Below are positions 18,054-26,818 of a DNA stretch of 34,347 nt, piece after piece. The notes beneath the pieces are model-generated. The model saw nothing but the letters and a program-made list of their open reading frames with translations, was not told where the DNA came from and did no database searches. The stretch lies in NCBI GenBank assembly GCA_015296025.1, contig DVDZ01000120.1, positions 1-34,347 on the forward strand, in the 5' to 3' direction. Numbering within the stretch: position 1 is the first letter of the stretch; each line of letters begins with the position of its first letter. The stretch is from Thermosynechococcus sp. M46_R2017_013 (GTDB taxonomy: Bacteria; Cyanobacteriota; Cyanobacteriia; Thermosynechococcales; Thermosynechococcaceae). The translations under genes and the position numbers were made by a program.

Positions 18054-18350
18054 CTAGGAGGTGGGTTGCAGTGTTTTGTTGAGGATGCGGCTTAGCCGGG
18101 CTTTGCGACGGGCTCCGGTATTGCGGTGAAGCACACCACGCTTTACAGCTTTGTCAATTTTGCTAAAAGCCAAGTTGAGTCGGTGCTGGACTTCTGCCAG
18201 TTTTTCTGGCGTGGGGTCGGCAGTGTACTGGCCAATGGCGGTCAAGTAGTTTTTAATCAGCGTCCGCACTGCCGAGCGATAGGCTTTGTTACGCAGACGG
18301 TTGCGCTCAGCAATTTGAGCACGTTTAGCGGCAGATTTAATGTTAGCCAC
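18054..18350 (-). CDS. rpsT: 30S ribosomal protein S20
   Basis: A 98-residue, strongly basic, all-helical primary 16S rRNA-binding protein. [22 protein letters not shown] at the start, the [12 protein letters not shown] stretch and [20 protein letters not shown] are the S20 signature. The start codon is GTG at 18350, with AGGTGA just 3 nt upstream, a short spacing that may keep initiation weak; S20 in enterobacteria also uses a non-AUG start and is autoregulated. A good promoter overlaps the end of larB. tatD follows after 5 nt. Confidence 0.95.
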   Translation of the reverse strand: MANIKSAAKRAQIAERNRLRNKAYRSAVRTLIKNYLTAIGQYTADPTPEKLAEVQHRLNLAFSKIDKAVKRGVLHRNTGARRKARLSRILNKTLQPTS

Positions 18351-18391
18351 AGGTCACCTGATGATCAATCACACATGAAGAACAAATGATC

Positions 18392-18419
18392 ATTATAACC
18401 GTTGGCTCAGGGATCGCAA
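18392..18419 (-). promoter_or_regulatory. rpsT promoter overlapping the larB stop codon
   Basis: TTGCGA (18419-18414) and a perfect TATAAT (18397-18392) are 16 nt apart on the minus strand. The larB stop codon TAA (18395-18393) is part of the -10 box. An inverted repeat ATGATCA (18393-18387) / TGATCAT (18367-18361), 19 nt apart, straddles the expected start site near 18385 and ends just before the rpsT ribosome-binding site. Confidence 0.6.
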
Positions 18420-19154
18420 GATCTTGGCCGCCAGCATTGCTGCCCCAAAGCCATTGTCAATATTGACAACGCCAATGCCGGGGGCACAGGAGTTGAGCAT
18501 TGTCAGCAGCGCTGCCAAGCCCCTAAAGTTCGCGCCATAGCCCACACTGGTAGGTACAGCAATGACAGGTACAGACACCAGCCCCGCTACCACACTAGGA
18601 AGTGCCCCCTCCATGCCGGCCACCACAATGAGTACAGCCATTTGCTCTAGGCGATCGCGCACACTCAGGAGGCGATGAATGCCAGCTACGCCCACGTCCC
18701 AAAACCGTTCCACCGCGAACCCGCAGAGTTGCAAGGTAATGGCTGCCTCTTCGGCCACGGGCAAATCCGCTGTACCCGCACAGACTAAGCCCACCGGCAG
18801 CGGGGACTGGGGCGGCAAAATGGGCGCCGTACTACAAATTTGGGCTTTCTCGAAATAGTGCAGTCCTCCAAGGCGAGCTCGCACTGCCTCAAAGACCTCT
18901 GGGGAAATGCGCGTGGCCAGCACACAGGGATAGTGAGGACGCATTCGCTCCAAGATTTCGGCAATCTGCTGCGGTGTCTTACCGGGTCCCCAAATCACCT
19001 CTGGAAAGCCCGTGCGCTGCTGCCGCTGGTGGTCAATTCGCGCAAAATCGCCAATGGGTTCATAGGTGAGATGTTGGAGTTGGCGATAGGCGGTTTCCAC
19101 ACTCAGTTGCCCTTGGGCGATCGCCGTCAAAATTTGCCGTAGTGAATCCGGCAT
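18393..19154 (-). CDS. larB: LarB, pyridinium-3,5-biscarboxylate mononucleotide synthase
   Basis: A 253-residue protein of the LarB family. LarB carboxylates and hydrolyses nicotinic acid adenine dinucleotide in the first step of nickel-pincer cofactor (lactate racemase cofactor) synthesis; its C-terminal half resembles PurE. Visible: the N-terminal helix LRQILTAIAQGQLS, FPEVIWGPGKTP, ATRISPE, and the PurE-like GMEGALPSVVAGL, PVIAVPTSVGYGANF and GIGVVNIDNGFGAA. LarC and LarE are not in the window, as is common for cyanobacteria carrying a lone larB. ATG 19154 immediately follows the stop codon of the site-2 protease-like gene (TAAATG), implying coupled translation. Confidence 0.9.
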   Translation of the reverse strand: MPDSLRQILTAIAQGQLSVETAYRQLQHLTYEPIGDFARIDHQRQQRTGFPEVIWGPGKTPQQIAEILERMRPHYPCVLATRISPEVFEAVRARLGGLHYFEKAQICSTAPILPPQSPLPVGLVCAGTADLPVAEEAAITLQLCGFAVERFWDVGVAGIHRLLSVRDRLEQMAVLIVVAGMEGALPSVVAGLVSVPVIAVPTSVGYGANFRGLAALLTMLNSCAPGIGVVNIDNGFGAAMLAAKILRSLSQRL

Positions 19155-20621
19155 TTAGCCTCCAATTCCTAACCGTCCTGCCAATCCCGGCGCCATCGGG
19201 ATTAGGGTGGCCGCCATTAAGAACAACAACAACAGGCCAAGACCGGCGCGGGTGTCATCCGGTTCTGTGATCTCATTGAGACTGGGTTGATCCACCCCCC
19301 GCTGCAACAGGAGAATCACCAATGCCCAATACAAGGCCAAAGGATTGACGATCGCCACCAAGCCCAAGACCACAAGGTTAATGATCGTCAGTCGTTTGGC
19401 GGTTTTGGTGCCGTAAATGGCTTGAACAATACGCCCGCCATCCAGTTGTCCCGCCGGCATCAAGTTCAAGGCGGTCATGATCAGGCCTAACCAACCCAGA
19501 ATCACTAAGGGATGGACTATCACCATTTCGCTTTGCAACTGCTGACCTAAAAAGAGCTTGGCGATCGTCCCCACCAAGATTGATCCTTGAAAAAAGAGAG
19601 TCGGTACCTCCCAACCCTGAGTTGTGGGCGAGAGGACAAGGCCAATGCCCAACAGCAGCAGTGAAAGACTGCCAGCGGCAATCGCCCCCGCTGCGCCGAT
19701 GTCAAAGAGCTGGCTGCGATTGGCAAGGAAAGATTCAATGCGGGTGATGGCACCAAACGTCCCCAACTGCCACGCTGGCAAAAAGATGGGCGGACCCAAG
19801 CGAGCTTGATAGCGTTTGGCCATGAACCAGTGACCCAGTTCCCGTACGGCTGCAATGCCAAAAAGGCCGAGGGCAAAGGGCAGCGATCGCTGGAAAAGAC
19901 CGGGGGTGGGATTCCCCAGTAAGCTAAACCCCTGCAAGATGGCACTGGTCTCCAAACAGGTTCCGAAGGTGGCCACCGCCAAGAAAATCGCTGCCAGCTT
20001 CTGGAGAGTGCCAGAGCGAATGGGTTCGGTCGTCAGCGGCAAGATCACAACCATTGGCTTGCCTTCACTATTGGGCACCATAAAGAGGCGGTAGCGGTCG
20101 GGCAAGGCCGCTTGGAGGCGCTCTGTGAGCTGTTGATGGACAGCCTGAGCCTCACCGCGCAAATTCCCTGGGCAGATGATGCCCCCTTTGTAGGGAATGT
20201 AGTCGGTGGCAAAGTAGGTATCTACGCTAAAGATACTTTGAATGGCTTGTAGATCCTCAGCGGGAAGGGTTGGCTTTTCGGCAGCTTGGGCTGGGGTCGT
20301 CTGTTCGGCGCTGGCCTGCTCGAGTTCAGTACGGCCAGAGGAAGCAGGGGGCAGGGGCAGTTCGGCAGTGGCCGCCAGCGATCGCAACCAGCGCCCAAGG
20401 GCAACATAGGCCACAATGGAGAACACTAGGCCAAAGAGTACCGCCGCAAAGTTAATCACAATCCCAAAGCTGAGACTGCCAAAGACCACCAGCCAAGGGA
20501 GCATCAGGACAAGGGTTTGCAGCCAAGCCACAATCCCCAGCTTGCCGTAGGGCAGGTTGCGGTACAGTCCCCACCCCAGTAGGGCGATCGCTCCCGCCAA
20601 TAGACCTGCTGTAATAATCAT
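19155..20621 (-). CDS. Site-2 protease (M50) family membrane protein, HExxH reads RELGH
   Basis: A 488-residue polytopic membrane protein of the cyanobacterial/plastid EGY-like M50 group. Two N-terminal helices (about 1-20 and 30-75) precede a soluble region (about 80-200) containing VDTYFATDYIPYKGGIICPGNL. A membrane core (about 205-488) follows. The conserved FGAITRIESFLANR and FDIGAAGAIAAG segments and the second metal motif NLMPAGQLDGG (386-396, D394) are present. The first metal motif, normally HExxH, reads R260-E-L-G-H264; the codon is CGG at 19844-19842. Loss of one zinc ligand suggests reduced or no proteolysis, as in plant EGY3. GGGAGGT before ATG 20621 is a good ribosome-binding site. 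It is 25 nt downstream of htpG and abuts larB. Confidence 0.85.
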   Translation of the reverse strand: MIITAGLLAGAIALLGWGLYRNLPYGKLGIVAWLQTLVLMLPWLVVFGSLSFGIVINFAAVLFGLVFSIVAYVALGRWLRSLAATAELPLPPASSGRTELEQASAEQTTPAQAAEKPTLPAEDLQAIQSIFSVDTYFATDYIPYKGGIICPGNLRGEAQAVHQQLTERLQAALPDRYRLFMVPNSEGKPMVVILPLTTEPIRSGTLQKLAAIFLAVATFGTCLETSAILQGFSLLGNPTPGLFQRSLPFALGLFGIAAVRELGHWFMAKRYQARLGPPIFLPAWQLGTFGAITRIESFLANRSQLFDIGAAGAIAAGSLSLLLLGIGLVLSPTTQGWEVPTLFFQGSILVGTIAKLFLGQQLQSEMVIVHPLVILGWLGLIMTALNLMPAGQLDGGRIVQAIYGTKTAKRLTIINLVVLGLVAIVNPLALYWALVILLLQRGVDQPSLNEITEPDDTRAGLGLLLLFLMAATLIPMAPGLAGRLGIGG

Positions 20622-20646
20622 GGGTTACCTCCCGCTTCTGCAAACC

Positions 20647-22575
20647 TTAGCGTGTGGCCATGGTGGTCAATTGGGTCAGGACTTGACTGGCACGCTCTGT
20701 AAATTGCTGCATACCATTGGCATCAAAGCCCCGCTGCGACATTAAGGCCAAATCGTAGATATACTGACACAGCTTTTCGACCAATGCACCCGTTTCTGAG
20801 GTGCCACTGGTTTGAATAATCGTTCCTTGGCTGAGGCTGAGGAGATTCTGCACTAGGGGATGCGCCGTATTCACAACGAGGATATGCTCCTCTGGCAACT
20901 GGGCATTGAGTTGCTGCTGCATCATTGCCATCATTTCCTGCATTCGCCGACTGGTTTCCGGCAAAAGGATCATAGCCGGTGGCGCATCTGCCTTCAGGGC
21001 TTCCGTACGGATGGTTAATTTGGGCTTTTTCAGCACCGATTCAAAGAGTGCTTTAATTTGCTCGCTGCGGGTTTTGTTAGTTGTCGGGTCAACGAGTTCA
21101 CTGTCTTTGGTTTTATCAATGAGGGTTTCATCCAATTCGGCATCAACCCGCAGGAACTTGACATCGCTATAGTTTTGCTCTAGCCACGGTACAAAGTGGG
21201 TATCAATGAAGCTGTCCATAAAGAGCACTTCGATCCCTTGGCTTTTGAGCAGTTGCACATAGGTGGCCTGATTCACTTCGTCAGTGCAGTAATAGACGCG
21301 GTTGCCTTGGCGTGCTTTGTTGCGCTCGCGGTACTCCTTGAGCGTGGTATAGGTTTTGCCATCTACACAAATTCCGCCCTCTTTGGCCCATAAATCGTCG
21401 CCCTCTTTGGGGGTTAGCTCCGCGGTCGTGCGATAGATGAGAATATCCTCCACTTGTTTTTTGAATTTCTCATCGTTAATTGAGCCAAACTTGACAAAGG
21501 TGCCCAAGTCTTGCCAAGAGCGCACGTAGGCCGTAGGGTCTTCGCGGTACAGTTCTTTGAGGCGATCGCCCACCTTCTTGGCAATGTAGTCGGCAATTTT
21601 GCGCACGGTGCGATCGTTTTGCAGGAAACTGCGGGATACATTCAGGGGAATGTCACTACTGTCAATGACACCCCGCAGCGGGAGCAAAAAGCGTGGGATT
21701 ATCTCTTCACAGTTATCGCTGACAAAGACTTGATTGCAGTAGAGCTTAATTTGCCCCTTGCTGACATCAATATCGGGGCGCAGCTTTGGAAAATAAAGAA
21801 TCCCATTGACCACGAAGGGATAGTCGGTATTGAGGTGAACCCAGAGCAGGGGATCTTCTTGGAAGGGATAGAGGTAGCGATAAAACTCTAAATAGTCCTC
21901 TTTGCTGAGGCTATTGGGAGAACTTTTCCAAGGGGCAATTTGTCGATTGATTTGCTCGCCTTCAAGCTTGATGGGCACAGGCAAAAAGTCACAATACTTG
22001 CGCACCAGCTCGCGGATGCGGGCCGGCTCCAAGTACTCTAATTCACTGTCTTGCAGTGTGAGGGTTACAGTAGTGCCAACGCTGGTGCGCTCACCGTCAG
22101 AGAGAGTAAATTCAGTGGAGCCATCGCAGGTCCAATGTACGGGAACAGCACCTTCGCGGTAGGAGAGGGTATCAATTTCCACCCGTTCTGAGACCATGAA
22201 GGCGGAGTAAAATCCTAGGCCAAAATGTCCAATAATGGCGTTTTCCCCTTCGCCTTTGTATTTTTGAACAAATTCCTCAGCACTGGAAAAGGCCACTTGG
22301 GTAATGTACTTTTTCACCTCTTCGGCCGTCATGCCAATGCCGTTGTCGGCAATCGCCAGCTTTTTGTTCTCTTTATCAATTGTAATTGTGACTTCAGGGT
22401 GATCTACATCCCCCTTGTATTCCCCAGAACGTGCCACCATCCGCAGTTTTTGAATGGCATCCACCGCATTGGAGACCAGTTCCCGCAGGAAAATCTCATG
22501 ATCGGAGTAGAGCCACTTTTTAATGATTGGAAAGATGTTCTCAGTGTGAATTGAAATGGTTCCCTGTTCCAACAT
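20647..22575 (-). CDS. htpG: Molecular chaperone HtpG (Hsp90)
   Basis: A 642-residue Hsp90 chaperone; in cyanobacteria HtpG is heat- and light-stress-related and has been linked to phycobilisome linker and tetrapyrrole enzymes. The N-terminal GHKL ATPase domain shows ELVSNAVDAIQKLR, IADNGIGMT and GHFGLGFYSAFMV. The middle domain has the catalytic-arginine region SRSFLQND. The C-terminal dimerisation domain is present. The frame is open to 22686, overlapping hemW, but ATG 22575 (MLEQGTISIHTENIF) is the conserved family start. It is 37 nt downstream of hemW and 25 nt upstream of the site-2 protease gene. No promoter or CIRCE-type repeat was recognised in the gap. Confidence 0.95.
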   Translation of the reverse strand: MLEQGTISIHTENIFPIIKKWLYSDHEIFLRELVSNAVDAIQKLRMVARSGEYKGDVDHPEVTITIDKENKKLAIADNGIGMTAEEVKKYITQVAFSSAEEFVQKYKGEGENAIIGHFGLGFYSAFMVSERVEIDTLSYREGAVPVHWTCDGSTEFTLSDGERTSVGTTVTLTLQDSELEYLEPARIRELVRKYCDFLPVPIKLEGEQINRQIAPWKSSPNSLSKEDYLEFYRYLYPFQEDPLLWVHLNTDYPFVVNGILYFPKLRPDIDVSKGQIKLYCNQVFVSDNCEEIIPRFLLPLRGVIDSSDIPLNVSRSFLQNDRTVRKIADYIAKKVGDRLKELYREDPTAYVRSWQDLGTFVKFGSINDEKFKKQVEDILIYRTTAELTPKEGDDLWAKEGGICVDGKTYTTLKEYRERNKARQGNRVYYCTDEVNQATYVQLLKSQGIEVLFMDSFIDTHFVPWLEQNYSDVKFLRVDAELDETLIDKTKDSELVDPTTNKTRSEQIKALFESVLKKPKLTIRTEALKADAPPAMILLPETSRRMQEMMAMMQQQLNAQLPEEHILVVNTAHPLVQNLLSLSQGTIIQTSGTSETGALVEKLCQYIYDLALMSQRGFDANGMQQFTERASQVLTQLTTMATR

Positions 22576-22612
22576 GATGTTTCCCGTGAGTGCATTCTTG
22601 GTCAGACAACCT

Positions 22613-23812
22613 CTAGTGTATCGGTAGGGGTTCCCCTTTCTGTTGGCGGAAAACCGATCTCTCCAATGCTTCCCAAAGGGTAACAATAACGTGATTGGCC
22701 ACTAGAAATCCTTCTGGCTGTGTCAAGTGCAGGCGATCGCCCGTCACACAAAGCGTTTTGGGAGACACTTTTGCTGCTGCCATTTGCAGAGCTTCAACCC
22801 ACGATAGAGGAAATTCATCCGCCAAAGTCTTCAAACAGAGGCCGTTTCTGAGGCGTAACCCCAACATAATGGTTTCCACCCAGCGATCCCACAGGGAATC
22901 TGGATTCACCCGATAGAGGCTCTCTGGTAAGGTTTGTAGCCATTGATAGTATTCACGGCGGGTACGCGGGCGGCTGAGGCGGCGATGCTCCAGATAACTG
23001 GTGGCTCCCATGCCAAAGCCATAGTAGGATTGATTGCGCCAATAGACTTGATTGTGACGACAGGCAAACCCCGCTTGGGCATAGTTGGAAATTTCGTAAT
23101 GGTTGTAGCCCGCTGCTGTTAGCTTTTCGTGGCCAAGGCGATAGGCGGCGGCGACCTGCTCTTGGGTAGGTAAGGGGGCCGCTTCCGGTTGATAGCGTTT
23201 GCTGAAGACGGTTTTTGGCTCAATGATCAAGTCATAGATTGAAAGATGAGTTGGTTTGAGGGCGATTGCTCGTTCTAGGGAGAATTGCCAGCGCGCCAGG
23301 GATTGTTGCGGCAGACCTAAAATAAGATCTATGCTCCAGTTTTCTACCCCCGCCCTATGAATCATTTCAACTGCCTGCTCAACCTCGGCGACAGTGTGAC
23401 TACGGCCGCAGAGCCGCAATAGCTCATCATCAAAGGCCTGGACACCCAAGCTAAAGCGATTCACGCCTACCCTGAGATAGCCCTGCAATTGTTCTAAGGC
23501 AAAGGTCCCTGGATCCATTTCCATGGAAATTTCCGCCCCCAGCGCAATCCCTATCCGGCGATCCAGAGCTTCCAGCAGTTGGCCAATATACCGAGGCGGT
23601 ACTAAAGAAGGCGTTCCCCCCCCAAAAAAGATCGTTTGAAGCGGTTGCGGATCAGCAGGAGTCTGGGCAATTTCTTGGCACAGCGCAGCCACATACTCTT
23701 GAATCAAGGATGCTGCCAACGTCGGAGAATCCCCCATCACTGTAATTGGAAAGTCACAGTAAAAGCAGCGGCGCCGACAGAAGGGCAGATGGATGTATGC
23801 AGCTGTTGTCAT
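22613..23812 (-). CDS. hemW: Radical SAM heme chaperone HemW (HemN-like)
   Basis: A 399-residue radical-SAM protein. The cluster motif CxxxCxxC is C12, C16, C19 (FCRRRCFYCDF). FFGGGTPS (SAM-binding GGxxP-type), EMDPGTF, RFSLGVQAFDDELL and the HNQVYWRNQSYYGFG motif with a following SYL are all typical of HemW. HemW binds heme and is thought to deliver it to client proteins. True HemN carries an extra N-terminal cysteine and longer N-terminus that are missing here, so the frequent label oxygen-independent coproporphyrinogen oxidase is less likely. No good Shine-Dalgarno precedes ATG 23812. The gene lies between the UPF0182 gene (60 nt upstream) and htpG. Confidence 0.9.
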   Translation of the reverse strand: MTTAAYIHLPFCRRRCFYCDFPITVMGDSPTLAASLIQEYVAALCQEIAQTPADPQPLQTIFFGGGTPSLVPPRYIGQLLEALDRRIGIALGAEISMEMDPGTFALEQLQGYLRVGVNRFSLGVQAFDDELLRLCGRSHTVAEVEQAVEMIHRAGVENWSIDLILGLPQQSLARWQFSLERAIALKPTHLSIYDLIIEPKTVFSKRYQPEAAPLPTQEQVAAAYRLGHEKLTAAGYNHYEISNYAQAGFACRHNQVYWRNQSYYGFGMGATSYLEHRRLSRPRTRREYYQWLQTLPESLYRVNPDSLWDRWVETIMLGLRLRNGLCLKTLADEFPLSWVEALQMAAAKVSPKTLCVTGDRLHLTQPEGFLVANHVIVTLWEALERSVFRQQKGEPLPIH

Positions 23813-23865
23813 AGTTTTTTAACTGGTTTGTATCCTTGTGTTGTTTAGCGATAAGGATTCAAGGC

Positions 23866-23885
23866 CTTTCCCCTACTGGGGAAAG
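23866..23885 (-). terminator. Strong hairpin across the UPF0182 stop codon
   Basis: CTTTCCCC (23885-23878 as read on the minus strand) pairs perfectly with GGGGAAAG (23873-23866) around AGTA, giving an 8-bp stem with a 4-nt loop. The UPF0182 stop codon TAG (23875-23873) is inside it. No U-tract follows, so it may be a processing or mRNA-stability element rather than a terminator. ATCCTT/AAGGAT pairing occurs a little further downstream. Confidence 0.4.
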
Positions 23886-26743
23886 AGTTGTTTTAGAGCC
23901 TCTTCGAGGGTAGGTGCCATCACAATCCGCTGATTGTCCATGACAATGACCCGTGCCAAAGTGGGCAGTCGATTTTGATCGGCTTCCAAGTAAATCGGTT
24001 CGACATAGAGGAGCGATCGCTCGATGGGAATAATAAGAAGATTGCCCTGCACCGATCTTGACCCTTGGCGATTCCAGAGGGAAATTTGCTGTGAAATGAC
24101 TGGGTCTTGATTGATGCGAGCCTCCATTTGTTCGGGGCCAAAGACCAGTTCTTGTTTAGGAAAAACGTACAGCAGGAGTTTGCCATAGTTTTGGCCATCG
24201 GAGCGAGCCGCCAGCCAACCAATGAGGTTCGGACGATTCACGGGCGTAAAGGGGACAAGAAGAATAAATTCCTCCGTATAGCCAATGGGCAGCTTGGTAA
24301 TCAGGTAGTAGGGAGCAATGGCTTGGGATTTTTCGCGGTAAATCTCCTTAGGAATTTGCCAGAGGTCTTCGCGGTTATAAAAAACAACAGGATCCGTCAT
24401 GTGGTACTTCAGGAGCTGTTCTGACTGTACCTGCATTAAATCAATGGGGTAGCGAATGTGACGATAGAGGGGGTGGGGCATGGAACTCAAGGGACGCAAG
24501 AGTGTGGGAAAAATTCGCTGCCACGTGCGAATCATGACATCATTGGGTTCAACCACATAGAAGGTGACATCACCGTTATAGGCATCCACGACCACCTTGA
24601 CGGAGTTGCGAATGTAGTTAAACGAGTGCTGCCCCGGATCGCTATAGGGGTAGTAGCGACTGACAGTATAGGCGTCAATAATCCAGTAGAGATAGCTGAC
24701 CCCCGCACTGCTGGGGCGAGCAGCAATGGCGTGCTCAGAGCGTAGATCGGCGACAACAAGATAGGGTTCACTGTCAAAGCGCAAGAAGGGAGCGATCGCC
24801 CGCACACGATCCTGAATCAATCGCCGGAAGAGAACCCGTGAGTCGGGGCGCAAATTGGGGGTTAGCAGCAATTGCCAATCCCGAAAATAGACGCCATAGA
24901 CTAGGCGGCGCCACCAACTGGTAATGGGCACGCCTCCACTACCGTCGTAGTGGTTATAAACATTTTCAGCGCCGCGGGGAAAATCCAGTTCTGGGACATC
25001 GGAAGGAGCAAAAATGTAGGTATTGGTGAGTTCACCGTAGTAAATCCGTGGATAGAAAAACGGGATACTCTCGCGGATCTGAGGCGGATTAACCAGTAGC
25101 TCACCTGTGTCGCCAATATCGCGCACAAAGTACTTGGGCAAACCATTGACTTCTGCTGTATTCACAGGACTCATGGTGAAGCCATAGCCGTGGGTAAATA
25201 CGAGGTGCTCGTTAATCCAACTGCGGGCAAACCGCTGAACCGCACTGTAATCTACTTCGCGAGCGGCAATGAGGACTTGGCGAATTTCCGATTGGTCTTG
25301 CCCAGGCGATAGTTTCAGATAGTAGCGATCCAAAAATGCGGCGGGAAACCGATAGTAAGAGCGCAGTTGTTGGAGTTGACGGTTGGTTTCAAGGAGGGGG
25401 CGGGTATCCCAAAGGCGAATGTTACGGGTGGTGGCGGCATTAGCAGCAATGATCTCGGCGTTGAGGTTATTTTCTGGTTGGAAGGGTTCGACCCGCATTT
25501 TTTCAAGGTCAAAGCCTTCACGGGTATGGGTAATGGTGCGTTGAATGTAGGGCAGTTCCCGTTGCAGTTGGTTGGGTTGAACAATGGCTACTTCAATAGC
25601 TGTGGGTAGGAGCCAATCTGCAATTAGGATGACCCCTAGATAGCCCACTGTAAACCCAAAGAAGCCGGGGGCAATCGGACCTAGCCGCCGCTGCCCTTCT
25701 CCGCCCCGTCGAATCGCTGACCAAGCCAGTAAACAGGTGACGCCAAGGGCCGAGGCCGAAAGCCAACTATAAAGGGGTAAGCGCACGCTGACATCGGTAT
25801 AGCCGGCACCAAAAGCAGCTCCATGGGTTGAGTAAAGAAGCTTGTAGCGCTCTAGCCAAAAACTAAAAGCCACTGTCGCAAAAACAAACGCACTCAAGCC
25901 CTGCAAATGTCGCCGTTGCGATCGCACAAAGCCGAGGAATTTGCCATGACTGAGACTTTCATTGGCAAGGAGATACCCCAAGGCCGTTCCCGCTAAACCA
26001 ACAACACTGAGATTTACCAACCACAGTCGCAACAGTTCCCATAAAGGGATGTGAAAGAGGTAAAAGCTAATTGAGTGGTGAAATAGCGGTTCGGTATGGA
26101 AATCACTGACCGCAAAAAGTCCCTTGAGCACCACTGACCAACTCAGAAAAGCAATTGCCCCCATGGCGAGGCTCAAGAGAATCCCTACCCCCTGAAAGAG
26201 GCGCACGGGCAACCAAAGCCCCAGTATCAGCGCCCCCAGACTAGGCACCAATAACCAAGGATTCTGTACCACTTGCAGTGAGATTTCTGCCACTCGCCAA
26301 ACACTCAATTGCGGGAGCAGAGGGCTATTAAACGTAATTTCTGAGCGCTGTTGCCACAGTTGTAAGGCGATCGCGCCAATGTGGTAAGTGGCAACAATCA
26401 GCAGCCAAGTTAAACCGCTCGCACACAACAAAAGCCGCCATAGCCCCAGTCCCCGATAGGTACTCCGTGCTGTTAGGGTTGGATCGAGGGTCACTGTGCG
26501 TTGCCGCAGTAGCCAGTGTTGCTGCCAGCCATAGAAAAGTGCCGATAACCCCGCAACCGTAAGAAATAGTAAGGCTTGGACACTCCAGCGCTGCCAGACC
26601 ACCTGCAAATAGCCCAGTTGACTAAACCAGAGGCTTTCGGCAATCAAGCAGCACAGCCCCGCCCCAAGGGCGATCGCCAGCAGCAGCGCACAAAGCCAGC
26701 GCAACCAACGGGGCATAAACTGTACAACAGAGAGCGACGGCAT
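23873..26743 (-). CDS. UPF0182 family membrane protein
   Basis: A 956-residue member of UPF0182, a large membrane-protein family of cyanobacteria and actinobacteria without an assigned function. The N-terminal third (about 1-370) carries around seven or eight hydrophobic helices. A long soluble region (about 380-956) follows with family motifs such as LQRELPYIQRTITHTREGF, HGYGFTMSPVN, PRIYYGELTNTYIF, YNHYDGSGGVP, WIIDAYTVSRYYPYSD and VKVVVDAYNGDVTFYV. The first codon of the open frame is TTG 26746, but ATG 26743 is the better start. It heads the long minus-strand run to tatD and is divergent from the exported PrxQ gene with about 75 nt between starts. Confidence 0.88.
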   Translation of the reverse strand: MPSLSVVQFMPRWLRWLCALLLAIALGAGLCCLIAESLWFSQLGYLQVVWQRWSVQALLFLTVAGLSALFYGWQQHWLLRQRTVTLDPTLTARSTYRGLGLWRLLLCASGLTWLLIVATYHIGAIALQLWQQRSEITFNSPLLPQLSVWRVAEISLQVVQNPWLLVPSLGALILGLWLPVRLFQGVGILLSLAMGAIAFLSWSVVLKGLFAVSDFHTEPLFHHSISFYLFHIPLWELLRLWLVNLSVVGLAGTALGYLLANESLSHGKFLGFVRSQRRHLQGLSAFVFATVAFSFWLERYKLLYSTHGAAFGAGYTDVSVRLPLYSWLSASALGVTCLLAWSAIRRGGEGQRRLGPIAPGFFGFTVGYLGVILIADWLLPTAIEVAIVQPNQLQRELPYIQRTITHTREGFDLEKMRVEPFQPENNLNAEIIAANAATTRNIRLWDTRPLLETNRQLQQLRSYYRFPAAFLDRYYLKLSPGQDQSEIRQVLIAAREVDYSAVQRFARSWINEHLVFTHGYGFTMSPVNTAEVNGLPKYFVRDIGDTGELLVNPPQIRESIPFFYPRIYYGELTNTYIFAPSDVPELDFPRGAENVYNHYDGSGGVPITSWWRRLVYGVYFRDWQLLLTPNLRPDSRVLFRRLIQDRVRAIAPFLRFDSEPYLVVADLRSEHAIAARPSSAGVSYLYWIIDAYTVSRYYPYSDPGQHSFNYIRNSVKVVVDAYNGDVTFYVVEPNDVMIRTWQRIFPTLLRPLSSMPHPLYRHIRYPIDLMQVQSEQLLKYHMTDPVVFYNREDLWQIPKEIYREKSQAIAPYYLITKLPIGYTEEFILLVPFTPVNRPNLIGWLAARSDGQNYGKLLLYVFPKQELVFGPEQMEARINQDPVISQQISLWNRQGSRSVQGNLLIIPIERSLLYVEPIYLEADQNRLPTLARVIVMDNQRIVMAPTLEEALKQLFPQ

Positions 26744-26818
26744 CAACCTCGAAAAATCGCTAAAACTAGGGTAAAGTGCAGCTAGATGCTTTCCTAAGGC
26801 CAGTTTAACGATTTAGCC

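Noticed and set aside
22576-22686. N-terminal extension of HtpG by 37 residues
   Set aside because: The extension overlaps hemW, has no ribosome-binding site, and HtpG proteins start at MLEQGT-type sequences; ATG 22575 is the real start.
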